A DNA stretch of 64,000 nucleotides from Oscillospiraceae bacterium (GTDB lineage Bacteria; Bacillota; Clostridia; Oscillospirales; Oscillospiraceae). Positions within the stretch are counted from its first letter, which is position 1. Every line of letters starts with the position of its first letter. Of the stretch, positions 26,566 through 35,762 are shown piece after piece. The notes under the pieces are model-generated. The model ran no database searches. It had not been told where the DNA came from and saw only the letters and a list, made by a program, of their open reading frames with translations. The stretch spans positions 1-64,000 of the forward strand of contig JAFYAU010000007.1 in assembly GCA_017540565.1 (NCBI GenBank). Reading direction: 5' to 3'. A program made the translations under genes and the position numbers.

Positions 26566-26593
26566 CAAAAGGCTGCCGCATGAGCGGCAGCCT
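26566..26593 (-). terminator. Intrinsic terminator after the HPr gene
   Basis: Perfect 10-bp stem AGGCTGCCGC/GCGGCAGCCT with a 4-base loop, followed on the minus strand by TTTTGTTT. Confidence 0.8.
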
Positions 26594-26609
26594 GTATCTA
26601 TTCGATCAC

Positions 26610-26873
26610 TTATTCTGCAAAATTGGATTCGATCAGCTGGCACAGAGAATCAACGGCTTCGACCTCGTCATTGCCCTCAGCGATGATGTTGATGGTCGTG
26701 CCCTGGACGATGCCCATGGAAAGGACGCCGAGCAGGCTCTTGGCGTTGATCCTGCGATCCTTCTCCTCGATCCAGATGCTGCTTTTAAACTCGTTGGCGC
26801 GCTGAATCAGAAAAGTGGCGGGGCGGGCGTGAAGACCCGACTCGTTCGTTACGGTCACTTCCTTGATATACAT
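26610..26873 (-). CDS. ptsH: HPr-family phosphocarrier protein
   Basis: An 87-aa HPr fold protein carrying both regulatory sites: His15 (SGLHARPA), phosphorylated by Enzyme I, and Ser46 (INAKSLLGVLSMG), the HPr kinase site used in CcpA catabolite control. No other PTS genes are nearby, and the gene has its own promoter and terminator. With His15 intact it could serve in sugar transport; a purely regulatory (Crh-like) role is less likely. Confidence 0.92.
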   Translation of the reverse strand: MYIKEVTVTNESGLHARPATFLIQRANEFKSSIWIEEKDRRINAKSLLGVLSMGIVQGTTINIIAEGNDEVEAVDSLCQLIESNFAE

Positions 26874-26926
26874 TCGTGTGCCTCCTTCTCCAAATGACCT
26901 GTGGGAGAATCTCCTTTTGCATCTAT

Positions 26927-26955
26927 ACTTTATCAACTGTTCGCTCTCCCGTCAA
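26927..26955 (-). promoter_or_regulatory. HPr gene promoter
   Basis: Minus-strand TTGACG (26955-26950), 17-base spacer, TAAAGT (26932-26927), about 54 bases upstream of the HPr start. The same boxes occur at the str operon. Confidence 0.7.
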
Positions 26956-27014
26956 GATGCAGAATCAACAAATACGGGGGATCTTCCGGCGCCAGCCATC
27001 TGCGATTCCGCCAT

Positions 27015-29384
27015 CTACCGCAGTTCGACCACCGTCACGCCGGCCTCTCCTTCTCCGAAATTGCCCAGGCGGTAGCTTTTGACCGACCTCTCCCGCTTCA
27101 GGCACTCATGGACGGCCTTTCTCAAAGCTCCCGTCCCCTTGCCGTGGATGACCGTGACCGTGGTCAGCTTGTTCATCGCGGCGCGGTCCAGGAATCTCTG
27201 CACGAGCGGAATGGCCTCGTCGGACGTCATGCCCCGGATATCGATCTCCGGCCGCACCGTCTCCGCACGGACCCCGGCGCCTCCGGTATGCACGCGGCCT
27301 CCGTCCTTCTTTGCCGCCGGCCTCGCCGTCAGTCTCACATCCTCCGGTGGAGCCGTAATCTTCATGATCCCCGCCTGCAGGGACAGCGTCCCGTCAGGTT
27401 GCACGGCGATCACGTCCGCCTCCGTTCCCAGAGACAGTACCTTCACCCGGTCTCCGGGGACCGGCGGCCGGTCGTCCGGCGGGGGTGCGGCCTCCTCCTT
27501 CTTACCGACCAGTTTCTCCTCCGTCTCGTTGAGTACCCGGTAAACGTCGGCCCGGTCGTCGTTCATCTTCTGCCATTCTGCCCGGTCCGCCTTTTTCTTC
27601 ATGTCCGCCAGTTCATCGAACACCAGTTCCGCGGACTGCCGGGCCTCCCTCAGGATTCGGTCGGCCTCCCGGCGGGCAGCCTGCGCCGCCTTTTCCTTCT
27701 CCTTCTCCGTTGCACGGCGGTACTCCTCCGCCTTCGTCCGCTCCTCCTCCGCTTGACGCAGGCTGCGGGCGGTCTCCTGTTCCTGCCGTTCCATCTCTTG
27801 GCGTTTGGCCTCCAGTGAGCGGAGCACCTCGTCGAAGGACCGGCTCTCCGTATCTATCCTCTTTTCGGCATCCCGGATCACATCCTCCGGCAGGCCGAGA
27901 CGGGCGGAGATTGCAAAGGCGTTGCTCTTCCCCGGGACGCCGATCAGCAGCCGGTATGTCGGGCGAAGCGTCTCCACGTCGAACTCACAGGAGGCGTTCT
28001 GTACGCCGGGAGTCGTCAGCGCATAGACTTTCAGTTCCGCGTAATGCGTTGTAGCGGCGATGAGTGCCCCACTGGCTCTGGCCTTCTCGATCACAGCCAT
28101 AGCGAGTGCCGCACCTTCGGTAGGGTCGGTCCCTGCGCCGAGCTCGTCGAACAGGATGAGCGTGCGCTCCCCGCACTCCTCCAGGACCTGGACGATCGTC
28201 TTCATATGCGAAGAGAACGTGGACAGGGACTGCTCGATTGACTGCTCGTCCCCGATGTCCGCCAGGATCCTGTCGAAGACAGGGACGCGGCTTCCGTCCT
28301 TCACTGGGATATGCAGTCCGCACTGGACCATGGCGCACAGAAGTCCTGCCGTTTTCAGCGTGACGGTTTTTCCTCCTGTGTTCGGTCCGGTGATCACGAG
28401 GGTGTCGAACTCGCCGCCCAGGCGGAAATCCACCGGGACGACCGTCGACGGCGGCAGCAGCGGGTGCCGCGCGCCGCGCAGATGCAGTTCTCCGTTCTCT
28501 GCCACTTCGGGCTCGCAGGCGTTGAGTTTGTAGGACAGCTTCGCCCGCGCGAAGACCATATCCAGCCGGACCAGGAGGCGGAAATCCTCTCGGATTTCGT
28601 CCCCGAACTTTGACGTCTCCGCGCTCAGTTCCGCGAGGATGCGCTCGATTTCGTTCTTCTCCCTGGCAAGTAACTCCCGGATCTCGTTGTTGGCCTCGAC
28701 GGCGCCCATTGGCTCCACGAATAGAGTCGCTCCGGAAGAGGAAATATCATGTACCAAGCCGGGTATCTGCCCGCGGTGCTCCGCCTTCACTGGAACGACG
28801 AAGCGTTCGTTCCTCATTGTGATGATGGGCTCCTGAAGGTATTTGGAGAGCACGGAGCTCGCAATGATCTTGTTCAGCGACTGGCGTGCCCGGTCCCCTG
28901 CCAGCCGGATGTGACGCCGGATGTCCGCCAGCTCTTTGCTGGCGGCGTCCGCGATCTCGTCCGGTCCGATGATGGAGGAGGAGATGCGGTTCTCCAGATA
29001 GGGATTCGGGCGGAGCCCGTAGAACAGCGGATCCACAGCCGTCTCTCCCTGCGCCCCGTCACGGTAGGCCCGTGCTCTGGCCGCCGTCTTCAGGACGGAA
29101 GCCACGGCCAGCAGTTCCGTGGTGTTCAGAACGCCGCCCATATCTGCGCGGCTCACGGAGGCGGTCACGTCGCGGACGCCTCCGAAGGAGGGACTGCCCC
29201 CTAGTTCCATCAGTTTTTTCGCGGCGCCGGTCTCAGCCAGGAGGTCCCTGATCTCATAGATGTCTGTCAGCGGCTGCAGTTCCAGACAGGCTTCCTTCGC
29301 TCGGTCGCATACCGCCTCATCCGACAGCATCTGCAGGACCGCCGGCAGTTCAATGGTCCGCAGTGATTTTTCAAACAGTGTCAT
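27015..29384 (-). CDS. mutS2: Endonuclease MutS2
   Basis: A 789-aa MutS paralogue involved in ribosome collision rescue and/or suppression of recombination rather than mismatch repair. It has a MutS core with the P-loop GPNTGGKTVTLKT and Walker B LILFDELGAGTDP, a long charged coiled coil (about residues 510-640) and a C-terminal Smr domain with DIRGMTSDEA and VIHGKGTGALR. The mismatch-recognition domain is missing, as in all MutS2. It follows recO by about 20 bases. Confidence 0.95.
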   Translation of the reverse strand: MTLFEKSLRTIELPAVLQMLSDEAVCDRAKEACLELQPLTDIYEIRDLLAETGAAKKLMELGGSPSFGGVRDVTASVSRADMGGVLNTTELLAVASVLKTAARARAYRDGAQGETAVDPLFYGLRPNPYLENRISSSIIGPDEIADAASKELADIRRHIRLAGDRARQSLNKIIASSVLSKYLQEPIITMRNERFVVPVKAEHRGQIPGLVHDISSSGATLFVEPMGAVEANNEIRELLAREKNEIERILAELSAETSKFGDEIREDFRLLVRLDMVFARAKLSYKLNACEPEVAENGELHLRGARHPLLPPSTVVPVDFRLGGEFDTLVITGPNTGGKTVTLKTAGLLCAMVQCGLHIPVKDGSRVPVFDRILADIGDEQSIEQSLSTFSSHMKTIVQVLEECGERTLILFDELGAGTDPTEGAALAMAVIEKARASGALIAATTHYAELKVYALTTPGVQNASCEFDVETLRPTYRLLIGVPGKSNAFAISARLGLPEDVIRDAEKRIDTESRSFDEVLRSLEAKRQEMERQEQETARSLRQAEEERTKAEEYRRATEKEKEKAAQAARREADRILREARQSAELVFDELADMKKKADRAEWQKMNDDRADVYRVLNETEEKLVGKKEEAAPPPDDRPPVPGDRVKVLSLGTEADVIAVQPDGTLSLQAGIMKITAPPEDVRLTARPAAKKDGGRVHTGGAGVRAETVRPEIDIRGMTSDEAIPLVQRFLDRAAMNKLTTVTVIHGKGTGALRKAVHECLKRERSVKSYRLGNFGEGEAGVTVVELR

Positions 29385-29403
29385 ATCCGTTCCTCGGCAG
29401 GCA

Positions 29404-30153
29404 TCACATCCTGCAGTTTCTGTAATATTCCAGCGTACTGAAGCCCCGGTCCATCTGGACCAGGGTGTAGCGCTCCGCCGCCTGCTCCAGCCGGGAGGCG
29501 GCCTCCTCGCCCAGTGTGAAGGCGAAGACCTTCTTGTCCGGGCACGATGTGATATGCCGCAGCGCTGCCAGAGACCCCTCGCAAAGGGGCGCCGTCTCCT
29601 CCGACGCCTCTCCGTCCCGGCAGTCCCGGCATCGTACGGTCCCGCCCGACAGCTCCAGCCGTGGCGCCTGCGGGTCGGTCCGCCCGCACACGCGGCAGGC
29701 GTCCAGATACGGGGCGAATCCGGCCAGAGTCATCAGCCTCATCTCGAAAGCCGCCTTGATCGTGCGGCTGTCCCCCTTCCCCCGGCTCAGCAGATACAGG
29801 GCGTTGAGCCCCAGGGCCAGGATCGCGGGATTGGGCAGGTCCTCATCGGACACTGTCTCCAGCAGCTGGGCGAAATATGAACCCAGTGCCATCAGCTCCA
29901 GATCCTCCCGCAGTCCCTCGAACATCTCGATGGGCGCCGCCTCCGTCAGGGTCCAGCGGTCCCGGGTCCCGGAGAGCGTCATATCTGAGAACGTCAGCAG
30001 CTGCGCGGCCGGAGCCAGCTTGCTCCCCCGTCGCCGCGCGCCCTTGGCGGACACGGTGAGTTTTCCCTCGTCGGCCGTAAGCACGGTAAGGATCTTGCTC
30101 GTCTCCCGGTAGACGGTCTCCCGGAGGACCAGGCCGCGGGTATTCACATACAT
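29404..30153 (-). CDS. recO: DNA repair protein RecO
   Basis: Mediator that loads RecA onto SSB-coated gaps in the RecFOR pathway. The 249-aa product has an N-terminal OB fold (TRGLVLRETVYRETSKILTV) and a helical domain with a zinc-finger pattern CRVCG...CRDC. The chosen ATG gives the usual MYVNTRGLVL start and follows AAAGGAGG; an in-frame extension upstream is discarded. Confidence 0.93.
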   Translation of the reverse strand: MYVNTRGLVLRETVYRETSKILTVLTADEGKLTVSAKGARRRGSKLAPAAQLLTFSDMTLSGTRDRWTLTEAAPIEMFEGLREDLELMALGSYFAQLLETVSDEDLPNPAILALGLNALYLLSRGKGDSRTIKAAFEMRLMTLAGFAPYLDACRVCGRTDPQAPRLELSGGTVRCRDCRDGEASEETAPLCEGSLAALRHITSCPDKKVFAFTLGEEAASRLEQAAERYTLVQMDRGFSTLEYYRNCRM

Positions 30154-30184
30154 GGCAGGTCCCTCCTTTCGGCGGCCGCCGGAC

Positions 30185-31075
30185 TCATTCGTCGGCAAAC
30201 CCGAAATTCTTCAGCAGGCCGTCTCTGTCCCTCCAGTTCTCCTTCACCTTGACCCAGGTCTGCAGATACACCTTCGTTCCCATGAACGCCTCGATGTCCT
30301 CCCTGGCCATGGCGCCGATCTTTTTCAGCATAGCGCCGTGCTTCCCTATGATCATGCCCTTGTGGCTCTGCTTTTCACAGTAGATCACGGCCTCCAGATC
30401 GATGATCTCGTTTTCTCTCTCCGTGAACCTTTCGATCACCACGGCGGTGCCGTGTGGGATCTCCCGGTCCAGGCAGAGCAGCAGTTTTTCGCGGATGATC
30501 TCCGCGCAGATCTGCTTCTCCGGCTGGTCGGTGACCACGCCCTCCGGAAACAGCTGCGGTCCCTCCTGGGCATAGGTCTCCAGTACCTTCAGCAGTTCCT
30601 CCACGTTCTCCCCCGTCCGGGCGGAGATCGGCACGATGTCCGCGAAATCGTAGGCACCTCTGTATGCGTCTATGACCGCCAGGAGATCCTCTTTCTTCAC
30701 CGCATCGATCTTGTTGATCACGAGGATGACCGGCGCTCCGGCTTCCGCCAGTTTCTCCAGCAGCAGCGTCTCCTGCGTTCCCACGGACGGCGTCGGCTCC
30801 ACGACGAGGCAGACGGCATCCACGTCCGTTACGCTGTCGTTCACGACCTTGACCATATAATCCCCCAGCTTGTTCCTCGCCTTGTGGAACCCCGGGGTAT
30901 CCACGAAGACGAGCTGGGTGTCCCCCCGGTTCACCACCGCGAAGATGCGGTTTCTGGTCGTCTGGGGCTTGTTCGTCACGATGGCGACCTTCTCCCCCGC
31001 CAGCGTATTGGCCAGCGTGCTCTTCCCGACATTGGGGCGTCCCGCGATCGTGATCATCGCGTTTTTTGAAACCAT
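30185..31075 (-). CDS. era: GTPase Era
   Basis: Essential GTPase binding the 3' end of 16S rRNA during 30S maturation. The 296-aa protein has G1 GRPNVGKST, switch region TTRNRI, G3 DTPGFHKARNKLG, G4 NKID and a C-terminal KH domain (VKVKENWRDRDGLL at the end). It follows ybeY by 13 bases, the common Firmicute order phoH-ybeY-era-recO. Confidence 0.97.
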   Translation of the reverse strand: MVSKNAMITIAGRPNVGKSTLANTLAGEKVAIVTNKPQTTRNRIFAVVNRGDTQLVFVDTPGFHKARNKLGDYMVKVVNDSVTDVDAVCLVVEPTPSVGTQETLLLEKLAEAGAPVILVINKIDAVKKEDLLAVIDAYRGAYDFADIVPISARTGENVEELLKVLETYAQEGPQLFPEGVVTDQPEKQICAEIIREKLLLCLDREIPHGTAVVIERFTERENEIIDLEAVIYCEKQSHKGMIIGKHGAMLKKIGAMAREDIEAFMGTKVYLQTWVKVKENWRDRDGLLKNFGFADE

Positions 31076-31088
31076 ACTGCCTCCGTTT

Positions 31089-31574
31089 CTACAGCCCGAT
31101 CCGGGCCATGATCTCTTTTTCCCTGCCGCGCATTCTCGCTTTCTCCGGCCCCTCGTCCAGATGGTCGTAGCCCAGAAGATGCAGGCACGAATGCACGGAC
31201 AGATAGGCGAGTTCGTGCGTGTCGCTGTGTCCGAACCGCTCCGCCTGCTCCCGAATTCTGTCCGCGGACACCGCCATGCTGCCGAGAAGCAGCAGGCCGG
31301 TCTCCGGGTCTGCTTCCGTCATGTCCGGATCGAATGCGCCGGGCGTCAGCTGCTGCATCGGAAAAGACAGCACGTCCGTCGGCCTGTCTATCCCGCGCTG
31401 GCTGAGATTGATCTGCCTGATGCCCTCGTCGTCGGTGATCAGCACGTCGACCCTGCAGGGCACCGTCACCCCCTCCGCTTCCAGCGCCCGCCGGAAGGCC
31501 GTCCGGATCACCCGGCGGAATCCGCGGGCGTCGAGCTCCGGGTACTGCTTGGATATCGTCATTTTCAGGATCAC
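31089..31574 (-). CDS. ybeY: Endoribonuclease YbeY
   Basis: Metal-dependent RNase for 16S rRNA 3'-end maturation and ribosome quality control. The 161-aa product has the zinc motif HELAYLSVHSCLHLLGYDH (H3 pattern HxxxHxxxxxH) and the DVLSFPM motif. The GTG start overlaps the phoH stop, so translation is coupled; an internal ATG four codons later is possible. Confidence 0.95.
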   Translation of the reverse strand: MILKMTISKQYPELDARGFRRVIRTAFRRALEAEGVTVPCRVDVLITDDEGIRQINLSQRGIDRPTDVLSFPMQQLTPGAFDPDMTEADPETGLLLLGSMAVSADRIREQAERFGHSDTHELAYLSVHSCLHLLGYDHLDEGPEKARMRGREKEIMARIGL

Positions 31575-32560
31575 TTTTTCCTGCCGCCTTTCGCTGCCGG
31601 CTTTTCGCCGCCGGATCCGTATCTCTCATAGGCGTCGATGATGCGCTGTACCAGCACATGACGCACCACGTCCTGGGCGCTGAGCCGGCAGACGGCAACG
31701 TCCTCCACGCCTTCGAGCACCCGCATTGCTTCCTTCAGGCCGCTGGTCTTGTCCGCCGGCAGGTCGATCTGCGTGATATCTCCCGTGATGACGATCTTCG
31801 AGCCGAAACCCAGACGGGTCAGGAACATCTTCATCTGCTCCCGTGACGTGTTCTGCGCCTCATCCAGGATGATGAAGGAGTCGTCCAGCGTGCGCCCGCG
31901 CATATACGCCAGCGGTGCGACCTCAATGTTTCCCCTCTCCAGATAGTTGGCGTAGGTATCCGGCCCCAGCATCTCGAACAGAGCGTCGTACAGCGGCCGG
32001 AGATAGGGATCGACCTTGCTCTGCAGATCGCCCGGAAGGAATCCGAGCCTCTCTCCCGCCTCCACCGCGGGCCGCGTCAGGATGATCCTGTTGACCTGCT
32101 TGGAACGGAAGGCCGACACCGCGGCCGCCACCGCCAGATATGTCTTTCCGGTTCCGGCGGGGCCGACGCCGAGCGTGACCGTGTTCTTCTGAATGGCGTC
32201 CATATATTTCTTCTGACCCAGGGTCTTGGCCTTGACCGGCTTTCCCTTGGCCGTGATACAGATCACGTCCCCGGCGAAATCCGCGATCTTTTCCTCCTGT
32301 CCGCTCTTCACCAGCTGGATGACGTATCGGACGTTGGTGGCGTTGATGACCTCCCCTTTGGAGGCCAGCGTGATCAGTCCGTTGACCGCCTTCTCCGCCC
32401 ACAGCACGTTCTCCGCCTCTCCGCTGATATGGATCTCGGAATCCCGGTCCGTCAGGCGCACACCGAGTTCAGCCTCGATCAGTTTCAGATTTTCGTCAAA
32501 GGATCCGAACACGTTGATCACGTTTTCGATCCTGTCTACGTTTACCGATATCTCTGTCAT
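31571..32560 (-). CDS. phoH: PhoH-family ATPase
   Basis: A 329-aa P-loop ATPase of the PhoH/PhoL class, linked to RNA metabolism and commonly paired with ybeY. It has an N-terminal RNA-binding-like domain, Walker A GPAGTGKTYLAVAAAV, Walker B SFIILDEAQNT and sensor ITGDITQIDLP. First gene of the phoH-ybeY-era-recO-mutS2 run. A clear promoter was not found; a TATGATAT stretch lies near 32610. Confidence 0.94.
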   Translation of the reverse strand: MTEISVNVDRIENVINVFGSFDENLKLIEAELGVRLTDRDSEIHISGEAENVLWAEKAVNGLITLASKGEVINATNVRYVIQLVKSGQEEKIADFAGDVICITAKGKPVKAKTLGQKKYMDAIQKNTVTLGVGPAGTGKTYLAVAAAVSAFRSKQVNRIILTRPAVEAGERLGFLPGDLQSKVDPYLRPLYDALFEMLGPDTYANYLERGNIEVAPLAYMRGRTLDDSFIILDEAQNTSREQMKMFLTRLGFGSKIVITGDITQIDLPADKTSGLKEAMRVLEGVEDVAVCRLSAQDVVRHVLVQRIIDAYERYGSGGEKPAAKGGRKK

Positions 32561-32656
32561 AAATGTTCTCCTTCGGTCGGAGCGGTCTGTCCGTTCCTAC
32601 CCAATGTTATCATATCATAACGGCCGGCGTTTTTCCACCATTATCCGATACGCGAA

Positions 32657-32695
32657 AAGGACCCCGGAGCGCCCTGCGGGTGCTCCGGGGTCCTT
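32657..32695 (-). terminator. Intrinsic terminator of the acs operon
   Basis: A 14-bp perfect stem AAGGACCCCGGAGC/GCTCCGGGGTCCTT (32695-32682 with 32670-32657) followed on the minus strand by a T-containing TTTTCGC. It ends the cooC-acsDCE-acsB transcript 20 bases after acsB1. Confidence 0.85.
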
Positions 32696-32714
32696 GAATT
32701 GTGCGGTGATCAGA

Positions 32715-34853
32715 TCACATGATCGGATCCATGTTCAGGGCGGGATGGCCCTTCTCCGTCAGGAAGGCGATGACTCCTTCGGAATCCGTGGCGATCGTCT
32801 CGTCGCAGATCATGTCCGTGAAGTTCTCGATCCCGAACACTTCCTTCGCCGTCTTGTTCAGGCGGGAGGCAATGTCGTCCTTCAGTTCCTTGGGCATCCA
32901 CACGATGCGCTCGATGCCGCCCTCGGCGCTGATGAACTTCTTGCTGGCGATGAAGTGGCGGCCATGGCCCATGAAGCCGGGCGTCTGCACGCCGCCGCCG
33001 GTCATGGAGGCCAGTTCGCCGAAGGTCATGCCGGTGGGCGTCATACCTGCGTACTCACGGTTGACTACGACCACGCCGTTGACCTCGGGCATGATGCCGC
33101 AGATGCATTCGAAGCAGCCGCAGCTGGTCATGGGATCCTCGATCAGCGAATACAGTGTGACGTTCTCTACCGCGCCGTGGGTCGCATTGGCGACCATCTT
33201 GTTGACTGCCTCGTAGGCGCCCAGGCGCTCGTCGATAAGACCCTCCTTCGGGATCGGCTGGCTGGGTCCGGTGGGAGACAGTTCATAGGTGGCCTTGGCG
33301 TCGAGCCAAGACACGGCGCCGCACAGGCCGAGGCGCTCGGGGGTGACGACGCAGCAGTGCGCGGGAGCGAAGCTCTGGCACAGGATGCAGGTGTAGAAGG
33401 TGTCCACGCTCTCGTCCGTCAGGGACGCCAGGCGGTCATCACGGGAGCGGTACCGCGGCATGGCGACATTCTCCAGGAAGTCGTTGACCTTGTCCAGATC
33501 CGTGATGAAGCGGATCTCGCACTTGTCCACGACGGAGCCGAACTCATCCATGATCATGGCGTACAGCACTTCCCCGAAATCCTTCAGGCGCAGGCCCTTG
33601 GCAAAGCTGTCCTTGCTGATGCGGATGCGGAACAGGTTCCTCTGGCCGGTGTGCATGACGCCTTCGATGTAGTTGAACCATGCGTGGATCTTACGCTCGA
33701 TGACGGACTCGAAATCCGGCTGCATCTTGGCGCCGTAGACTTCCACCGTCGTGGCGAGAGGCAGACGCACCAGTTCCTCCGCCCCTTCCGGGATATCCGG
33801 ACCGTCGATGGTGATCTTGTGATCCTCCACCTCGTCGGCGGATTTGAAGCTGACCAGCTCGCAGGTCGGGTTGTGGTCGGAGTCGAACTCGACATAGGTA
33901 TCCTTCTTGCGGATGATCTCGCCTTCGAACGCGGCTGCGAAGCTGACGGGCAGCGACACGGCCTTCGCCTTGACCTTGATGTTCCTCAGTTCCAGGGACG
34001 TTTTCACCGTCTCTTCATGATCCGTCACGGAGACGAGGGCTCCGGGGACCTGGTTCTCGCCGAGGTCGATGTCCACGACCACGGGGAAGCCCAGCGTGAT
34101 AGCGCCGGCGCCGGCGGAGACGACGACGCTGTCGATGGCGCCGAAGGTGTTGACGAATGCGGGAACACGCTCCTTGGTGTACTGCAGCAGGGCCCCCAGG
34201 TTGCCGGGTTCCACGGCACCGAAGATCAGCGCGGCGCGGATAGCGACGGTCACCACGTGGATGACGGAGGTCACGTCATGTCCGAGCGGGATCACGCGGA
34301 ATTCCAGGCCGGCCTTCACGCCGCCGCCGATGACCTGCTCGATCACGTCGCCGACCATGAATGTCATGATGCCCTTGTCTTGATAGTCGCGGACGATCTT
34401 GACGGCATCTTCCGCATTCTCCGCCTTGCCGAGCACGACCGCGACGCCGGGGATGTCTCCGGTGACCAGCGGCACGCCGAGGCTGCGGATAATGGGATCG
34501 GGAACAAAGCCGATGCCGCTCTCTTCAGCATACGGGTCGGCATTGTCTACGTACTTCAGTGCTTCGAGGATTTCGGCGCCGACTGCGGTCGCCAGCCCGG
34601 CATTCAGGGCAGCCCCCAGGTCCTCTTCGTTGGTGATCAGGCTCTTCAGGACGCCCACGCAGGCGGGCAGGTCCCCCAGTGTCTTCACCTTGACACCGGT
34701 TGCCGCATAGATCGTGGGAAGGAAGTATGCGGTGTCGGGGTAAGCGATGGGCTTGTCAGCGCCGAATTTGGCGATGGCATCGTTGACGGCCCCTTCCGTC
34801 AGGCCGGCGACAGCGTTACTGCCGCCATAGATCAGATCGGTCAATACGCTCAT
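32715..34853 (-). CDS. acsB: Acetyl-CoA synthase (CODH/ACS beta subunit), copy 1
   Basis: Condenses CO, a methyl group from the corrinoid protein and CoA into acetyl-CoA at the Ni-Ni-[4Fe-4S] A-cluster. The 712-aa product carries the cluster ligands Cys489, Cys492, Cys501 and Cys511 (spacing 3, 9, 10 as in the Moorella enzyme), and the distal nickel ligands Cys578-Gly-Cys580 (SCGCFECICG). The N-terminal domain, which contacts CODH, is present. It is the last gene of the cooC-acsD-acsC-acsE-acsB1 operon, 84 bases after acsE, and is closed by a strong terminator. It is clearly diverged from the second copy at 43250-45403, especially in the first 300 residues. Confidence 0.96.
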   Translation of the reverse strand: MSVLTDLIYGGSNAVAGLTEGAVNDAIAKFGADKPIAYPDTAYFLPTIYAATGVKVKTLGDLPACVGVLKSLITNEEDLGAALNAGLATAVGAEILEALKYVDNADPYAEESGIGFVPDPIIRSLGVPLVTGDIPGVAVVLGKAENAEDAVKIVRDYQDKGIMTFMVGDVIEQVIGGGVKAGLEFRVIPLGHDVTSVIHVVTVAIRAALIFGAVEPGNLGALLQYTKERVPAFVNTFGAIDSVVVSAGAGAITLGFPVVVDIDLGENQVPGALVSVTDHEETVKTSLELRNIKVKAKAVSLPVSFAAAFEGEIIRKKDTYVEFDSDHNPTCELVSFKSADEVEDHKITIDGPDIPEGAEELVRLPLATTVEVYGAKMQPDFESVIERKIHAWFNYIEGVMHTGQRNLFRIRISKDSFAKGLRLKDFGEVLYAMIMDEFGSVVDKCEIRFITDLDKVNDFLENVAMPRYRSRDDRLASLTDESVDTFYTCILCQSFAPAHCCVVTPERLGLCGAVSWLDAKATYELSPTGPSQPIPKEGLIDERLGAYEAVNKMVANATHGAVENVTLYSLIEDPMTSCGCFECICGIMPEVNGVVVVNREYAGMTPTGMTFGELASMTGGGVQTPGFMGHGRHFIASKKFISAEGGIERIVWMPKELKDDIASRLNKTAKEVFGIENFTDMICDETIATDSEGVIAFLTEKGHPALNMDPIM

Positions 34854-34937
34854 GATAATTCTCCTTTACCATTATTGACACTTGTGGCAGAGACGCCGAA
34901 ATGAAACCATTCCGACGTCTCTGAAAAACGATATTAC

Positions 34938-35723
34938 TTACAGCTCCAGGAAGGAGTCAGCATACAGGGAGTGGTTCATGATGATGTCGGCGGACTTGAT
35001 GGTCTCCATCAGGCGAACGTCGCAGGGGTTCGCGATGGCGGAGGTCAGGCCGTTGTTGATCGCCATGGCCACCATGGTGGCGTCCAGAATGGGACGGATG
35101 TGCTTCGGGGTCATGTTGGAAACGTTGGACAGGCCGCCGGTGGAGTTGAAGCCCATGTCGGCCAGCTGCTTGATGAAGTCCAGAACGTCACGCTGCTTGT
35201 CCTGCATGCCCTTGATAACAACAAACAGGGGGTCGAACCACAGGTCTTCCGCTTCCATGCCCAGGCCCATGCCGCGCTCCAGCAGCTCCTGGCAGTACAT
35301 CATGCGCTCGTCGTTGTCGGACGGCACACCGGCCTTGGAGCACAGCGCAATGCAGATGGCATCGTTGGCAGCAGCGAGATCGATGTTGCTGATGCGGTCG
35401 CCGGCGTCGGCAGAGTTGACGATGGGTTTGCCCTTATCGCGGTTGTAGACCTGGATACCGGCCTCGATGGCCTTCTGGTTGGCCGTGTCGAGGCAGAGGG
35501 GAACGTTGTCAAAGTTCTCCTGCAGGAGCTTGACCGCCCACTGCATCAGTTCGGGACCGTTCTTCTCGGCAGGGCCGATATTGACGTCCAGATAGGTGGC
35601 ACCGGCGTCCAGCTGCTCTTTGGCTCTCTTCAGGATCGGGTCGGGGGTCATGGTCTCCATGGCCTGACGGATCGAGGGGGAGATGCAGTGGATTCTTTCG
35701 CCGATAACGATAAATTTGCCCAT
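34938..35723 (-). CDS. acsE: Methyltetrahydrofolate:corrinoid/iron-sulfur protein methyltransferase
   Basis: Moves the methyl group from methyl-THF to cob(I)alamin on the AcsCD protein. The 261-aa product is a TIM-barrel pterin-binding enzyme with GERIHCISPSIRQAM, the pterin-site block GATYLDVNIGPAE, VNSADAG and NSTGGLSNVSN. It lies 39 bases downstream of acsC. The usual homology to the MetH pterin domain is visible in the barrel strands. Confidence 0.96.
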   Translation of the reverse strand: MGKFIVIGERIHCISPSIRQAMETMTPDPILKRAKEQLDAGATYLDVNIGPAEKNGPELMQWAVKLLQENFDNVPLCLDTANQKAIEAGIQVYNRDKGKPIVNSADAGDRISNIDLAAANDAICIALCSKAGVPSDNDERMMYCQELLERGMGLGMEAEDLWFDPLFVVIKGMQDKQRDVLDFIKQLADMGFNSTGGLSNVSNMTPKHIRPILDATMVAMAINNGLTSAIANPCDVRLMETIKSADIIMNHSLYADSFLEL

Positions 35724-35762
35724 TGTTGTTACCTCCTTGCAATTCTACGGTTTCGTACAGTT

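Noticed and set aside
32226..34904. Very long plus-strand frame opposite acsB1 and phoH
   Set aside because: It mirrors conserved genes on the minus strand, spans a strong terminator, and has low-complexity His/Asp-rich composition typical of antisense frames.
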